Numbered from the stretch's first letter, positions 22,153 to 35,939 are shown. The stretch: 64,000 bases of DNA from Marsupella aquatica (GCA_973895155.1 OZ316891.1:7688001-7752000), one strand, 5' to 3'. Notes: generated by a model not told the origin, from the letters alone. Program-made: numbers and translations.

Positions 22153-24791
22153 ATGGCTAGTCCGGAGGTTGTGGAGTCCTCCGGGGGTCTGGTGCCCGGA
22201 GGGTCCAGCGAAGAGCTTTTTGCTATAGAAGGCTGGAAAAAAAAGGTGCACGTAATTTCTTGTCTATTGATTTTCTCTCCGTCTCTCCGTCTGTCTCCTC
22301 CTCTGTGTGACTCACGCGCTCGCTTCTTGGCTTCGTCTCGTACTGCTGGAGCTGGTTGCCGGTTGGGATAATTGCATTTACGAACAATTTGAAGTGCTGT
22401 ATACTATTTTTAGCTGCGGTGTTGTGGAAGGGTGTGTTTATTCGTGAGGAAACCAAATTTGGTTCGGGTTGTTACTTTTTCCTGGTCACTTTTGCTGAGT
22501 TAGGGACTTGTAAACGAGGGAAGTACCAGCTGGCAATGAGGACTGCTTGCCATGGCGCAGTATGAAAGACTCTTCAATTGTGTCCAAATTTGAGGATAAC
22601 CGCGCTGATCAATGTACAACTTTTGGTCAGAGTCATACTAAGAACCATGGCAACCAGTCTGTCACTGTCTTCCCTATTGAGCTGAAGCGGTCTTGCATGT
22701 GTTATGTATAAATGACATCGGGAAGACACTGTTCCTCTGCCTTTCGGGTATCTTGGTCATCCTTCAATTTTAAATATTTGGAAAAACATGGTTCTTTATT
22801 TATTCGACGGTTGGGCGGTCTGTTATGGGACGCTTCTCGGTAGTTGAGAATGGATTTGCTAAGCTTGTCCGCGCATGGTAACGATAGGCGTGGTTTTGCG
22901 GTTGGAATATTTTTCCTCGCAATTGCCTCAGTAAGTAAATGTTCTTGAAGTCTTCGTGCCTCGAAGCACATCAATGCATATGGAATGCAGGCTCTTTTCC
23001 GGGTTGTACCATACTCTCTAGCCGAGGACAACAGTCAGTAATTTCTTTGCTATAACTCACCTGAACTAGGAAAAATTTCCGCTCCAGAATATAGCGAAGT
23101 ACTTGCAGAGTGAGTTTTTCCGATTGCCACACGCCATTGGGAAGCACGTAGTTTCGGTAGAAGTCCGGGCAACTTCGTTTGGAGCCAACTGCAAAGCAGT
23201 TGTGGGCGGAGATGGGCTTATTTTTCCATGATTTGTGACAGAGTATACAAATGCTATGGTGATAGCCAGAGAGCCTCGTCGCGGGCACACTGTGCTGCTC
23301 GAGGCTGTCGAACCGGTATCACACCCTGGTCCTCCTTGCGCAGTAGCAATGGGTTGCCAGTGGGAGTTGACTCACCGTAGCGATGAGTACTGTGTGCTTC
23401 CCGCGGGAGAAGCGTCGAGTGTCTTTCCTTCATATTTGGTCCTGATTATCAGTATTTTGTAAACCCCAGGAGAGCTTTGCCAGAAACTTAGCCTTCTTGA
23501 GTTCGCCGCTGGCAAAGTCGCATGCAAAGAAAGAAGATGCATCAACGTGGCCAAGTCCTGTAAATGTTTTGCAGTCATATCCCGCGGCTGGTCTCGTGAG
23601 GGAGTGACAGCAATTCTCCTCGTTTTTTGGTGAGGCAGTTACTTCCGCTGAATAGTTGCTTTTATTGTGCTCAGCTGATGTTGAAGAAGGGAGGAACTCC
23701 GAAGAAGAAGGACGTCGTCTACGTTGCCCCCGATGGAGAGGAAATCAGGAACAAGCGGCAACTAGAAAAATATCTCAAGAACCATCCCGGTGGCCCGTCT
23801 CTGGCTGACTTTGATTGGAGTACGGGTAAGTTTCAAAGATGCTCTGACAACATGATAGTGCGTTTGAACACCGTGCGCAACCGTGTGGAAACCGGGACAT
23901 TTCTGGGGCCTTGAGGATGTGCTGGTCAACCTGGGTACGTGTTTCCATTTTCTGGTTTCTTTTCATGCTCGTTCTGCACCGGACTAAAATTGCCAAGATT
24001 TCTCAACCGTAGGTGAAACTCCAAGGAGATCGGCGAGGTTGAGCAGTAAGGGAAGGTTGTCAAGTGACAGTGCGGAAGCAGAGCCAGCTGTCAAGCGGTC
24101 GAAATTGGACGAGGACGAGGAAGAAGAAGAAGACACTGTTATCGTCGTGTCACCAAGAAAGTCTTTCAAAAAGAAAACAGCACCTGCGGTCGGTGGTACC
24201 GGGAAGGATGAGGTCATGGAAGAAATCGAGAAGGGACTGGAGGGAGACCTCATTTCTGCCGATGATCCTGAGGCGAAGGTGGCGAATGATAAAGGAGCTG
24301 CAGGCGTTGACGAGACGCTGCTGAACAACAATACGGATGGGAAACATGGGGAGGGGATAGCCCCCGCGATTGAAGAGGTCAACCCAGAGCATTCTGCAGA
24401 TCAGGTAAAAGCGGGGGAGCAAGCTTTGAAGATTGAAGAACCCTTCACTGTCACAGATGTTGTCATGGGAGAAGTGACTGTGATAGAAGCAGTGCCAGGG
24501 GTAGGAGAAGTTGTGATACCGCAACAGCCAACAGCAACTTCGGTTGAATTGCCTGCTGTCGAAGAAGTTCTTAAGCCCACAGAGGGAGAGACATCGTTAA
24601 AGCCAGACGAGGAGGTGAAGAATGAAGTGAGTCAGGGCGTTCTTGATGTCCCGACCACAGAGCAGTTGGACGGGACGAATGACGAGCCTCTCAAACCAAA
24701 GGACCATACTGAATCGCAAGGCCTCCATGCTTTCATTGAACAGACTGAGCATCCCCTCCCTGCTGCAGAACGGGTTGGCGTGAGCACCTAG
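22153..24791 (+). CDS. Methyl-CpG-binding-domain protein, plant MBD10/11-like
   Basis: Three exons: 22,153-22,245, 23,675-23,825 and 24,013-24,791, giving 340 residues. All junctions are GT/AG and in phase. Exon 1 ends with EGWKKK. Exon 2 carries the rest of the MBD (residues about 24-82) with [20 protein letters not shown] and [20 protein letters not shown]. Exon 3 opens with [14 protein letters not shown], an arrangement also seen in Arabidopsis MBD10/MBD11, and continues as a long acidic, Lys/Glu-rich disordered tail with a likely nuclear basic patch (RKSFKKK). The protein should be nuclear and chromatin-associated. Plant members of this subgroup are not all proven methyl-CpG binders, so methylation readout is inference. 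The 1.4-kb first intron is the longest in the gene. The start codon was chosen because it joins in frame to GWKK. Confidence 0.88.
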
Positions 24792-25617
24792 TGGTTCTTA
24801 CATAAAGTCACTGTTCGGTGACGCGCTGAAAGCGCAATTGTTCTGGCTTGAGGTTAGGATGTTTTTACTACGCCTTCTCAAGATTGTAAGCTGGGAGCGA
24901 TGATATGTGTGAAAGCAGACACCTTCAACCCTGGTGCCAAAGCGGGGAATGGAATCATGATTCAGCATACTCCTGGTCAAACATTGCTGGATCAACTTGT
25001 AACATGTCCGACATGGCCCTCGGACTTGTAGAGCTAGACATCTGAAACTGTTTATTATTAGGATTAGGATACCATCAGCGTTGGGCTTGGAAGGATTGTT
25101 AGAAAATTTGGGGACATGGAATCCAACAGGATGGTGCGTTACTCGACAGGTTGGCAAACATTTTTGTTTGTCCCTGATTTGGAGTCACCGTAAATTTGTT
25201 TACAAACATGAAATCCTTAATGACACTTCTTTCTGTTTTATGTGTGATTGTGACAAGTACTCTTCCTTGACATCTCATCATGCCAGAACCAGACACAATG
25301 CTGTTTCGGATTATTAACTGATCTGGGCAAGTATTTAACCTCATGAGTCAAATTTTTAATACTGAACGACGTCAATTGCAATTCTACCTCTTTGATCATT
25401 GCAAGTCAATTGAGGTTGATACCGATTGGAGTGGATTACACTATCTCAAAGCCTGCGTATTTAGGTGCATGGTCCTCATGAATACCATCCATACTCACAA
25501 GTGTCGGACCTAGTTTCCTCTACCTCAAGGCCAGGTATAACTCTTGATTGATGACAAGCCCAAGAGATTGAATCCAATCTCTGGCTGGTTGAGAGATGAT
25601 GGTTTAGACGGGCAAGC
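24792..25617. other. MBD 3' UTR and intergenic DNA before CDC6
   Basis: No coding signal was identified. CDC6 5' UTR or upstream non-coding exons may lie here, but no start or splice site could be decided. Confidence 0.35.
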
Positions 25618-28600
25618 ATGCGGAACGCAAATCTCGTGAGATTGTCCATTCTGCTCCGATTTTTTGGTTGCTTGTTAAGGATTGTTTTGAAATGGATCAG
25701 GATTGAGTATTGTGGCCTGATTAAGAATATAACGCCGTCAATGAAGGAACGGCGAGGACGTCGCAGACACAAAAGCAGACATTCAAAAAAGGTTGAAGAA
25801 TCCAACAGTATTCGCAGAGAAGACTTATCTGGCATGGACATCTCTACGAGCAAGGTTACGCAAGAATTTTGGGACCCAACTGGTGATTCCTTCTCCTTAG
25901 GCTCTCCGAAACTTGAAGGCAGTTCTGGATCCTGTATGCTGAAAGTCTTGTTTAATCGGCTACAGGTGTTGAATGTTTCCCTTAGTTTAGCACCACGGAG
26001 AAGTTTGCCCCCATCTTTTGAAGGACTAGGAATTTCAGTCAGTTGTCCTCAAAGGTTCTGATAAGTCTCGTCGGTGCCTCAAATGCAGTATTTTATGTTG
26101 AATATCAGCTGATTCAAGCACCTTGCTCCAAATGCCTTATAGAGACTGTCTTTGTCCTCGTAAGATACTATCTGTTCTGGTTTCCCTTCCAAGCTCATGT
26201 GTTGTTGGCTGGCAGATTCATCACATGTACAAGCGGTGAAGAAAGCTTTACACTTGTCAGAAGTACCAGATATCATTTTATGTAGGGATGAAGAGCAGGC
26301 TAAGGTGATCGATTTTTGCAAGGCCTGCATTATGGAACAACGAGCAGGAAGTATATACATCTGTGGTTGCCCTGGAACTGGGAAGTCTGTGACTGTTGAG
26401 AAAGTCAAGTTACTCTGTGCCAAATGGAGCAAGCAGGTGGGGATGGAATTCGAATGCTCAAGTATGCTTTGGACATGTGGCTAATTTGCAGACAATGGAT
26501 AACCCAGAGCACCCAGTTCTTTCGACAAATTTGAATCAATTGTCTAACTTATTTTAGTGTTATACGAACGAGTTTCAATTGTTGATTCTCTCCGTTGATG
26601 TTTTGCAAGGCTGGCACGATGCATCCGGAGATGGTTTCCATCAACTGCACTTCTCTGACCGATCCGAAACAGATTTATTTAAGAGTAAGTTGCTACAGGC
26701 AGGTTATCTTCATTACCCAAAGGATAGCTGATGTCTCCCAGTGCAAGTTTTACAATGTCGAGTTTTGGACTTTCCATGAGCTTGCTCCATGACTTGCATG
26801 ACAGGCTCCATTGTTATGCTGCAGGTCTTACAAGCATTCAAACCTAGTCGTATGAACGAGGAATCCCGTAATAGTAAAGATGTTGTCATGCAGGAGCTTA
26901 AACATATGATGTGTTATTCTACTCTTTCAAATCCATGTCCTAAAAGAATGCTGTGAGTGCTTGGGAACAATTTTTATGTTGAGCTTTTGAGGAGTAACTT
27001 GCTGATGCAAAAGTCATTGAAGCTTCTGTTCGTGCATGGAGGATTTCTTTGCGATTTTTAGAAATGCTTCCCGGTAAATAACAAATATTTGACCACGAGG
27101 TGCTGGTCATCTGTCTATGAGAGTACTTTTGCTGTAATGGAAGTTTGTCCAGTTCAGTTCCAACGGAATCTTTCTCTAGCTACTCATGAATGTTTCTGCA
27201 CAGGCTTTTGATTCTGGATGAGATGGATTACCTCATTACTCGAGATCAGTCAGTTCTGTATGATTTGTTCCGGCTTCCCATCTTATCTAATTCACGATTA
27301 ATTTTAATTGGTATTTTCGCACCTCCTTACTGGCTGAGTTAATTTCTGCCCTTACATATTCGGTTTGTTTCCTTTTGAGTAGGAGGCCGTCTTTTGATAG
27401 GGCTGTCCTTGATTTTCTTGTCATGCCTTGAAATGCTGAGCAGCTAGAGTATACCTGCCAGGTTGCCTTCATACGGCAACCTTGATTTCTATGTCAATTG
27501 AGTTCAAATTTTCACTTTCATCTGAAATGTCAACAATTACAGGTATTGCGAATGCAATCGACCTAACTGATCGTTTACTGCCAAAACTTCGATCAATGAA
27601 TTGTGAGTGGTCATCTGGAACCTTTGTGTATACATGATTGTGCTGTCTTAAAAAGCAATCCTTGTCCTCTGCGTGTGGTGTTTCGATTTTAACCAGACCC
27701 TCCATGAACCGAGGGAAACTTGTCATCAAATTGCTCGTTATATCATGTGCTGAAATCTTTTCAGCTATCATGGTGATTAGTGTGGGAGCCATGCATTCAT
27801 ATTGTAAATTGATTCTCCTCCGTTGTTGGCCTCTTCGGTCGATCTGTCTCTCTTTTTGAGAGATTTAAATGTAATTATCAGACCTCACATGCACGCTTGG
27901 TACGCTGATGGTAAAGGGCGCTGATTTATTCTCGCTATGGCTTATTGTCTCAAAGGCAAGGTGGATGCAATAACCTTCCCAACATATACCAAGGATCAGA
28001 TATTGTCTGTTCTGCAACAACGACTAAAGGTTGTATCCCATACTATCTATGGTCTAAGGCTATCAGATTCTCATAATCTCGGTTCTCTTTGTTGAACCTA
28101 ATTAAACTCTCCCAGTTTAATTATTCTTAAGCAGAGGCAGGTACTGCATTTAATACTAGATAAAATGTTACCGTGAACCATACAATCTTTGTATAACCTT
28201 GCAAGATCACGATCAGTAGAGTCTTTCAGTCTTGTACTATCAGTGCAACCTTGCCTGATATCGATTCCCTTGGGGATGAGTACGATTAGCCGGAGGGTTA
28301 TTCTGAATCTCGTTGCTTGACAAATGTCTTGGTGCCAGGGACTCCGCTATTCTGTCTTTCAACCTGCTGCTTTGGAACTTTGTGCTCGAGTAAGACTCTT
28401 GTTGAACTGATGAATGCTTTTCCGGTCAAATAATGTCATTCGATCACAAAGCTATTTTGTAAGGACATGCTTGAAGCATCCGTTTCAAGTACCTTCTAGA
28501 GTTTCGATGAAAGGGGAGGGATTGGATATCGATTCCTGAGTGGGTTTTGTCAGGAGTTTCGTCGGAAACGTGGGGTATTTTCAACTTCATCAGATCACAA

Positions 28601-30538
28601 ACGGAATCAAGAATAGACTTATATCTGAATTTCCTTTTATGCGTCGCAGAAAGTGGCTGCTGCAACAGGTGACATGCGGAAGGCTCTTCATGTCTGCAGG
28701 TAGACAACGTACACTCATTTGAAGATTGGGAACTGTCTCCTCTCTTGATCCTGGCTATAGTGTTGTGGCTCCTTGTCCAGAGGGATGGGAACTGGTGAAT
28801 TTTAGTATCAACTTTTAAGGCCAACTCATTTCTGAATTTTGCTGAGGGGGAATGGGAACTCTAAATTGTAGTATCAGTCCTTGGCATCTCATTTCTGAAC
28901 TTTGCTGTAGATTCAAACTTCCCAGTATAAATCCAGTGATGGGTGTGTTAGCTTCAAAATATTACTCCAGTACTTCAGACAGACAGCTACATTGGTAGGA
29001 ACTGAAGTTGTCTAACCAAAACAGCTAAGTGATTACAAGGCATGTACGCAGGAGCGCTGTGGATCTTGTTGAGGCTGAGGCTGATGCCGCAAAATCCGAG
29101 GATGAACTAGAGCAAGACATGGAAGCAAGTGCCATCGGAGTAGCACGGCAGAGTATTGTTGTCAGTTCAGATGCCAAAAGGACAGAGATTTCTAAAAAAG
29201 AGGCGGCCCTAGTGAGTATCATCTCCATTTTAACCTCGAAGATTTTAGGTCTCCCTTAGAACTAACTGTACATACTCAAGTTTAGAGCAGTAATAATGCT
29301 GTCGACGTTCGATGGACAGGTACAAATTGATGTAATGGCAAAGATTTTGTCACGGACCTTTCGCTCACCTGTTGTGGAGACAATTCAATCATTGCCCAGG
29401 CATCAACAGGTATCATCAATAAGCATCGGCGAAACGACTTATAGATTCGATTGGTAGTATGCATATTGTGAATGCTCGATTCGATGTTAAGCTGATTGGA
29501 TTCTACTTGTTTGATATTTTGTTGTCGGCAAATAATCTCCCGTAGCAAGATTTGTGGATGGAAATGGGCACATGATTTAGAGGAAGAATGGGAAGGGTTG
29601 TTATTACTTCTGTCGTTTCAACCTTATCCACGGGCCCGGGTTTGAAATTATGTTATGATCAATGTGGATTTTTAGATGGTATTATGTGCAGCTGTGCGTA
29701 ACTTTCGTCGCGCGAAAAAGGACTGTAGTGTTGGAGAGGTGAGCTCTCCTACCTGTATATAGATAGAACGGTAGTCCAGCGCAATCATGAAGTGTTTTTT
29801 AATCCTTTTTTACTAATTTTGGCTGCCTTTCACCTCTAATGGGTAGGTTTACTTGTGGTGCAATTCCTGTTTCACAGCTCAACACAGCCTATTTGGAGTT
29901 CTGCAAGGTAACTGGGATGCAGCCTCTTGCACCACCAGAATTTTCAAGTGTCTGTCAGGTTCTCGCTGATCAGGTGCACTCTCTTACGCAGTGTTGATTC
30001 CATAGAAATGAAATCGAGAAACCGAGAACAATGCCAGCATTTGTCAGATTACATCTTTCTCTGATAGGATTCCTGCCAGCAAAGATGTGGGATTGTCCGG
30101 TCAAGGATGGAAAGGTCCTAACTCTGGAATGTTGGTCTGTCTTAATCAGGCTTTGCTAAGTTTAGGAATTAGTAGAGAGGATCGCTTGCGGAGAGTAACC
30201 CTCAAAGTAGATCAGGAGGATGTAATCTTTGCACTGCAGGTAAAACTTCTCTGGTCAAGTTCCTGTTTGTCTCTAATCTCAGGTCTCTGCTGGAGTCAAG
30301 TTGTGCTTTATCTTCCCAGTCCGCCACATTCAAACTTGTCATTTTGCGGATTCTTTTTAATTAACACAAAGGAGTTAGAACGTCTTAACGAAGTTAGCTG
30401 AGTTATGGTTGAAGAGTTATGGTTGAAGACTGTGTAGGTCTAACCCTTTCTTTCAAGGTCAAAGCTGAGATTTGGAATACTATCTGTCTGTCCTGGTATA
30501 TCATGCAGGGTTTTCGATTTTTTAGGACCTGCCTATAA
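25618..30538 (+). CDS. CDC6: Cell division control protein 6 (CDC6), DNA replication licensing ATPase
   Basis: Fifteen in-phase exons: 25,741 (or 25,618)-25,882, 26,216-26,436, 26,610-26,684, 26,825-26,952, 27,204-27,310, 27,543-27,602, 27,956-28,029, 28,339-28,389, 28,650-28,699, 29,052-29,211, 29,320-29,409, 29,676-29,738, 29,878-29,973, 30,150-30,239 and 30,509-30,538. From M at 25,741 this gives 478 residues; the upstream ATG at 25,618 would add 41. Walker A GCPGTGKS (about 98-105), Walker B LLLILDEMDYL (about 189-199), sensor 1 GIANAIDLTDR (about 225-235) and sensor 2 GDMRKAL (about 293-299) are all present. The C-terminal winged-helix region ends FRFFRTCL, as in plant CDC6. With ORC and CDT1 the family loads MCM2-7 onto origins in G1. 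The N terminus is basic with an RRxDL-like stretch. It is the least certain part. Confidence 0.9.
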
Positions 30539-33500
30539 GGTGGAAGGATGTTCAGCAAATCAGCTTCTATATTCGGCTACTTTACACGTCATCTGTTCAC
30601 GTGGACTTGACATTGACCAACATCTATTCTCAATGTCAAGGAATAACGAGCTCTCAGTGATAGGTATTGAAAGCTTCGCCCCGGATTTGCTCAACGCAGG
30701 TTTGGTCAAATCTCCCAATCTTGTCAATAATAACTAGCCAATACTTTTTTCCGGATGAACCTTCAAAAGGTTTTAACAAGGAAAGGTCAAGTCAGGAATT
30801 GGGATGCAGAGTTATTAAATTATCACAGGGACAGCCATGGCACATTGTATTCGAAAGACAATGGGTTAGTCAAGCCTTCGAGTCTGTGAAATTTACATTT
30901 GAGTACAGCATTGTTCACAGCTTCCCGCAAATTGTAAGATACGCTTAGGCAAGGTCAATTAGATTCATATGATAAAATTTAGTCCGTGAACAGTAGACTG
31001 ACCACAGTTCCATAGAAATAATTCTAGGTTGTAAGATCGCAGCCGATGAGACATTTGAAGTCTGAAGTGGTCACCGAGATGCTCTTTTATACATCTTCTT
31101 GAAGGAAATGTAGCAATGACATTCCATATTCTAGGACGTAAACTGTAAGAAAGCAAACCGTATCAAAACTCTTACGCATGTGGGTCTAAAATAGACCTAG
31201 GTTTCTTTCGATAGTGATGTGCAGAGGTGGGTCCTGCTGCTATCACTTGACCACAAATTGAGAAGCCTTATATCGTCCTCGCTAACTCGTCTTCGAACGT
31301 TCAAATTAGGGTCATACATCCCATAAAGGTCGGCATTCCGCAAGCATATAGGACCCCCTAACCGTTCTGCCATGGCGGAAAAAGGACATTTGGGTGCAAC
31401 TTTCATCAGCCCTTTTATGTCGATCATCGATCATGAAACTTGGAGGCGTGGAAATCTAGCTTGAAATAACCACGTTTTAAAAGTGTCAATTTGTGTTAAA
31501 AAACTCCTCGTCCGATGATTTGAGTTCAGGCACCTAAAAGTTTGATTTGGACGGAGAGTTGTGACAAGGGCGTTTACTTGTTACCTTGTCCCTTGTACCT
31601 CAGTGCGTCCGCTTTTGCCTGTTGTCAATTGATTGAAGTACCTGCGCCGTAGTATAACATTTAGGTACTTTGGTACCTGTTGTGATCAAGACAGATACTC
31701 ACACTATTTAGTAAGACAAGAATGTAACTCAGACCCGGTATAGGTGGTAAATTTCTAGAAGACTGGTGGAGCAATGTCGTAGCTTATTGTTTTATGGTTC
31801 CACCCCTACCAAGATTGAACAGGTTGCCACTTTTATGGTGGATAGAATAGAACGAAACACAGCAGGACTAGAGTCGGAGGCTCTACATCCTGGCATTTCA
31901 GAACCATCTTCGTTCGGGTACAGGTAAACGGTTTTTGGTGGCTTCTATGATCAGAACCTGCCCAACTATTTGTAGACAGTAGCTTGAAGCGAATCCAAGG
32001 CTTGTAATTGCGTTGTCAATGGTGATCATCTGAGATGCCAATAAGACCATTTGCGAGTTTTGCCCGCTGTCAATCTTAAGTCAGTAATCTGAGTAGGAGT
32101 CCAGGGGAGTGTAAAAGAGCACTGTAGATGCTACCTTGGAACACATCTGAGATGCCAATAAGACCATTTGCGAGTTTTGCCCGCTGTCAAACTTAAGTTA
32201 GTAATCTGAGTAGGAGTCCAGGGGGAGTGTAAAAGAGCTCTGTAGATGCTACCTTGGAACACTGAAAGAATGTAGAGCTAGCCAACTGGATCCTTCGAGT
32301 TTTTTGTTCATTATTGTCTCGATACTTCAAGTGGAAGCCTGCAGCACTTGAGGTTTGATCGGTAAGAGGCTTTGGGTACGAAGTTGTAGTAAGGAACGGT
32401 AGTTGTTACTTCGCATTGGCCAGCTGTTGTAGTGCTACAACTTTTTCAAGTGCACATCAACGGAGTTAATATGAAATGTGAACGTAGCAGGAAATTGCAG
32501 ACAGGTAAAAGGAGGTCTATATTGCAAAGCAAACTAGAGTCGACTAATCTTATGCAACCTTTTTGCATTGTAAAGAGGTCCGAAGCCCAATTGCACATAC
32601 CATCAACAACATTTCAAATGTGGATCTGGGTTTGCAGTTGCCACCCGTGAACGAGAGGAGTTAGATCTCAATTTCGCAGTGAAGTTACCTAAAATGAAGA
32701 GGAACACTAATCATAAATTAAAATAGAAGGAAAATTTAGAAATGAGAATACGTGGGACAAGTAAGCGGTGCCCCTTCAAAGCACAATACAAACACAGAAG
32801 GCACCTCTTCGAGCCCAGGATGATGACCCCATTGTTTTCACATCCACAAAATTACAGTAGTTGCGAAGTCATTGTTAAGTATGTGTGAGAGACACTGACA
32901 TATGAATCAAAAGAAATCTTGAGATAGCATAATTCTGCTTTGATATATGGTCTTAGAAGGGAGTTTCCCACCCTTTCTCGAAGCTGAGGAGATTTGGATT
33001 ATTTGCGTATTGATATTTTTTACCTCTTGTTTGATACTTGAAGAAATTGTGTACCAGCATCGTCACCCTCTTTGCTTAATTTGCCTCATTGAAGGTCTTT
33101 TGTACCAAAAACTTTATGATCCGCTATGCATCGTGCTGGAAGAGCATTTCTATCTTCCACTTTGTCTCATACTTGAAGAATTCCTTGAGACATTCTATGA
33201 TCCTTGGGGTGTAATGTTACAACCATGAAAAACAAGTAATGAGATTTATTTTTCTCGTTGTATGTTTCCTTAACATTACCTCAAATGTGTGGTTTCAATT
33301 AGTCAAATTTATTGTATTGCCAGGTAAAAACTGGTGTTGTCAACTTAGAATCACCCTCTTCCCTTTTGCACAATACATCAGTCCAAACTGTCATAGTCAC
33401 AACCACCTATCTTTTCCCCTTACTTTGTGCACTAGACTTGCAATCTTCCATCTAATTGTATGGTTGAGACAATTTAGACACACCCATATTGTTTCCTAAT

Positions 33501-34546
33501 CTTGGGACTACACTTCAAATCTTTATGTTATCCTATGTTTGAGAAAATTAGAAATTGTCATGTCAGACATGGAGGTTGGTCATAATTCAGAAATTGTGGA
33601 GAATAATACCACCAACAAAAATATGATAAATAGAATGCCAAATGAGATTGCCAAAAGAGTCTGACATGAGGAAATCCTCATGTTTGGTGAGACTGTAGTG
33701 TCACGAGCCGCACATTTCTGTCACAAGATATTTATCACTATTTTGCACTTGTGTGTGCAACATGCTATCGATGAGCCAATACAGTGCTTCGTCTGAGTGT
33801 CCTAAGTAAAGTTGTCTTCCAAGACCAAAAATTATCACCCCTAGATTTATTTCATAAAATATTTTGGAAAATCCTGTGCTTCAAATTGGCAAGAATGTGT
33901 CCCTCAAAGTAGCGTAAACGACAGTCAGACCCATGTTAAGATCTGAAGCCCTAAAGCGTTTGTAGTAAGTTGCCATACTTAGAAGAGCTCTACCTGATTG
34001 CTATCACCACCTCACAAACTGATCAAATCTGTTGTTCGATTCATAATTTGCACATATTCTTAGAAGATGCTCTCTCTTCTAACCATGAGAGCGAGCATTG
34101 TTAAGTCTCACAGCGTAGTCCCCGAACATTGCGAGTGCACCATAATGTCCACACGTTCTCATTCAGTTATATCGACCTCCATATTCATCATCTTAATGGA
34201 GGCTGTTGTGGCATAGATTCTGCACTGCCTTTATTGACTTATTACAAACAGTTTCCACCAACTTTACATCCAAACGAACTTTTCTTTGCGTGCTCTTCAA
34301 TAACACTTCTGATCACATTGCCACGATCTTAGTTGCAGTAGATGTTCATAATGTCAAGCTTGAAATGCACGAAATCCAGTGGGAATGTGGGATCTTATCA
34401 TGTCATGGATACATAATTATGATAGATGGATTTGTAGTTTTGTACCCACTCAGTTGGCATCGAATTGTAATAATCAACAGCAAAATTAATGCAATCATTA
34501 GCGAAGCTGTTTTCAGAGATTTAAGGAATGAACATTGGAGTTGCAG
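30539..34546. other. Intergenic, no supported gene
   Basis: CDC6 3' UTR is followed by AT-rich DNA. Short open frames (for example 31,197-31,427 minus, 76 residues, and 32,947-33,228 plus, 93 residues with repetitive hydrophobic phrases) have no recognisable domain. The tandem duplication at 32,027-32,262 is listed separately. Confidence 0.4.
32027..32262. repeat. Two-copy tandem duplication, 117 bp
   Basis: Copies 32,027-32,143 and 32,144-32,262 differ at a handful of positions, including one inserted G. Both run from catctgagatgccaataaga to ctaccttggaacac. No coding content was seen. Confidence 0.95.
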
Positions 34547-35939
34547 ATGAGTACCGCGTTTCGAAGTACTATGGTACCTTCCGCATCAGCACGGTACTGC
34601 ATGTCTTTGTATAAGATTCTTCGACTTGCTTTCGTTTGCGCATTTATGTTGTTGGCAGTATTTGTATTTGTATTACACGGCGTCAACCATGTCATGCTTC
34701 CCACAAGAGCTCTGCCAAAAAACTTCTCAACGCAATCGCCTCTACAAACATTACTCTCTAAAGAACATGCTCTGCAGGAGGAATTCAGGTACACAACCAT
34801 TTTCGTTGAACAAAACTCATCTCACATCAAAATGGTATTATCATTGATGACAAGTTTCAAACATGTAGACTAGAGTGTAACCAACCTTTGAACCTATTCA
34901 TTCATTCACAGAATCTGCTCTATACATATTAACATCAGAGTCATGGAGTCTTGGAGCTATCATTGTCAAATACTGGGAGGACTGAAGTGAACGCTGGAGA
35001 TGGTTTGGTTAGTGTCATGGTGTCGTAAATGTAACCATTTGATCTCGATCCAAAGCTACCTTTAAGAGCAATGGTCTAGATTGAAAACTCTAGACAGCGA
35101 CTGTGGGTTCTAGACTGAACCTCTAGATGGTGACTGGGAAATAACTGAAGTTGAGAGTGCAAAATAGGGGTTAGGGGCAGGGCGAGTCCCTGAAATGGTG
35201 CAGTTGACTTGAATGTACTCCCCTTATACCTATTTTCACACAGATCCGTGAATTATGGTGATCATACCTTTGATTTCATACTGCACATTGTGGATGTAGG
35301 GAAAGTGATTATGAAATGCTTGAGGATGTAAACCACTATTCTCACACAGCTCATGAATTATGGTGATCATACCTTTAATTTAATACTCCACATTGTGGAT
35401 GCAGGGAAAGTGATTATGAAATGCTTAAGGATGTAAACCATCAATCTACTCTGGAGTTGAGATCCATTGTGATTGCAGAAACAGTTGTGCCATATGAAGA
35501 TAGAAAAAAGTTAGCAGATTTTGTCTCTAAACAATTAGAAGCTTCTGACACGTTGAGTTACCTTCAAGCCTCTGCCATAATAACGATGGTGAACTTGGCC
35601 CCAACGCAAGCAAGTGTATCCAAAGAAGAGATAGGCCAATCGGGCTCACTGCGGAACTCAGCAGTGCTGGCCTTAATCAAAAGACATCTGAACAATATCC
35701 ATTTCATGATGATTGGTATTCGGGCGGAGCCACGTCTGGGTTGGAGATGGATTAGTGCCTCAGAACGGAACTCTTGGAACAGTATGTTGTCAAGATTGGT
35801 GGCCACCAAAGTCAGAGTTGAGGCTCAAAATTACTTGTGGCATAGTGGTAATAAGGCCGAAGTTCCGAGTGCAATCCAAGCTAAAGTAGATCACAACATG
35901 GCATTGCAACAACTGCTTCCCGAGAGTTTTAATGTGTAA
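34547..35939 (+). CDS. Unrecognised type II single-pass membrane protein
   Basis: Two exons, 34,547-34,788 and 35,405-35,939, joined AG|G, give 258 residues. The short N terminus (about 23 residues) is followed by a strong transmembrane segment (ILRLAFVCAFMLLAVFVFVL, about 24-45), and then about 210 hydrophilic residues predicted to be lumenal or extracellular. The second exon encodes a continuous 178-residue frame with many charged residues, one Trp-rich stretch (RLGWRWISASERNSW) and no Cys pattern, catalytic motif or family signature that I recognise. The layout resembles Golgi type II proteins, but no glycosyltransferase motif is visible. The intron contains a duplicated copy of its own 3' splice site. 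Expression is not shown; the clean splice junction and exon length make a real gene likely but not certain. Confidence 0.55.
35231..35441 (+). repeat. 105-bp tandem duplication spanning a 3' splice site
   Basis: Copy 1 (35,231-35,336) and copy 2 (35,337-35,441) are about 90% alike. Each contains the intron end plus the first codons of exon 2: gatgtag|ggaaag at 35,300 and gatgcag|ggaaag at 35,405. Use of the first site would run into a TGA (tta tgg tga) before copy 2, so copy 2 is taken as the coding acceptor. Confidence 0.9.

Noticed and set aside
22246-23674. Short frames inside the first MBD intron (for example 23,235-23,462)
   Set aside because: GWKKK in exon 1 joins in phase to the rest of the MBD domain in exon 2, so the stretch between is best read as intron.
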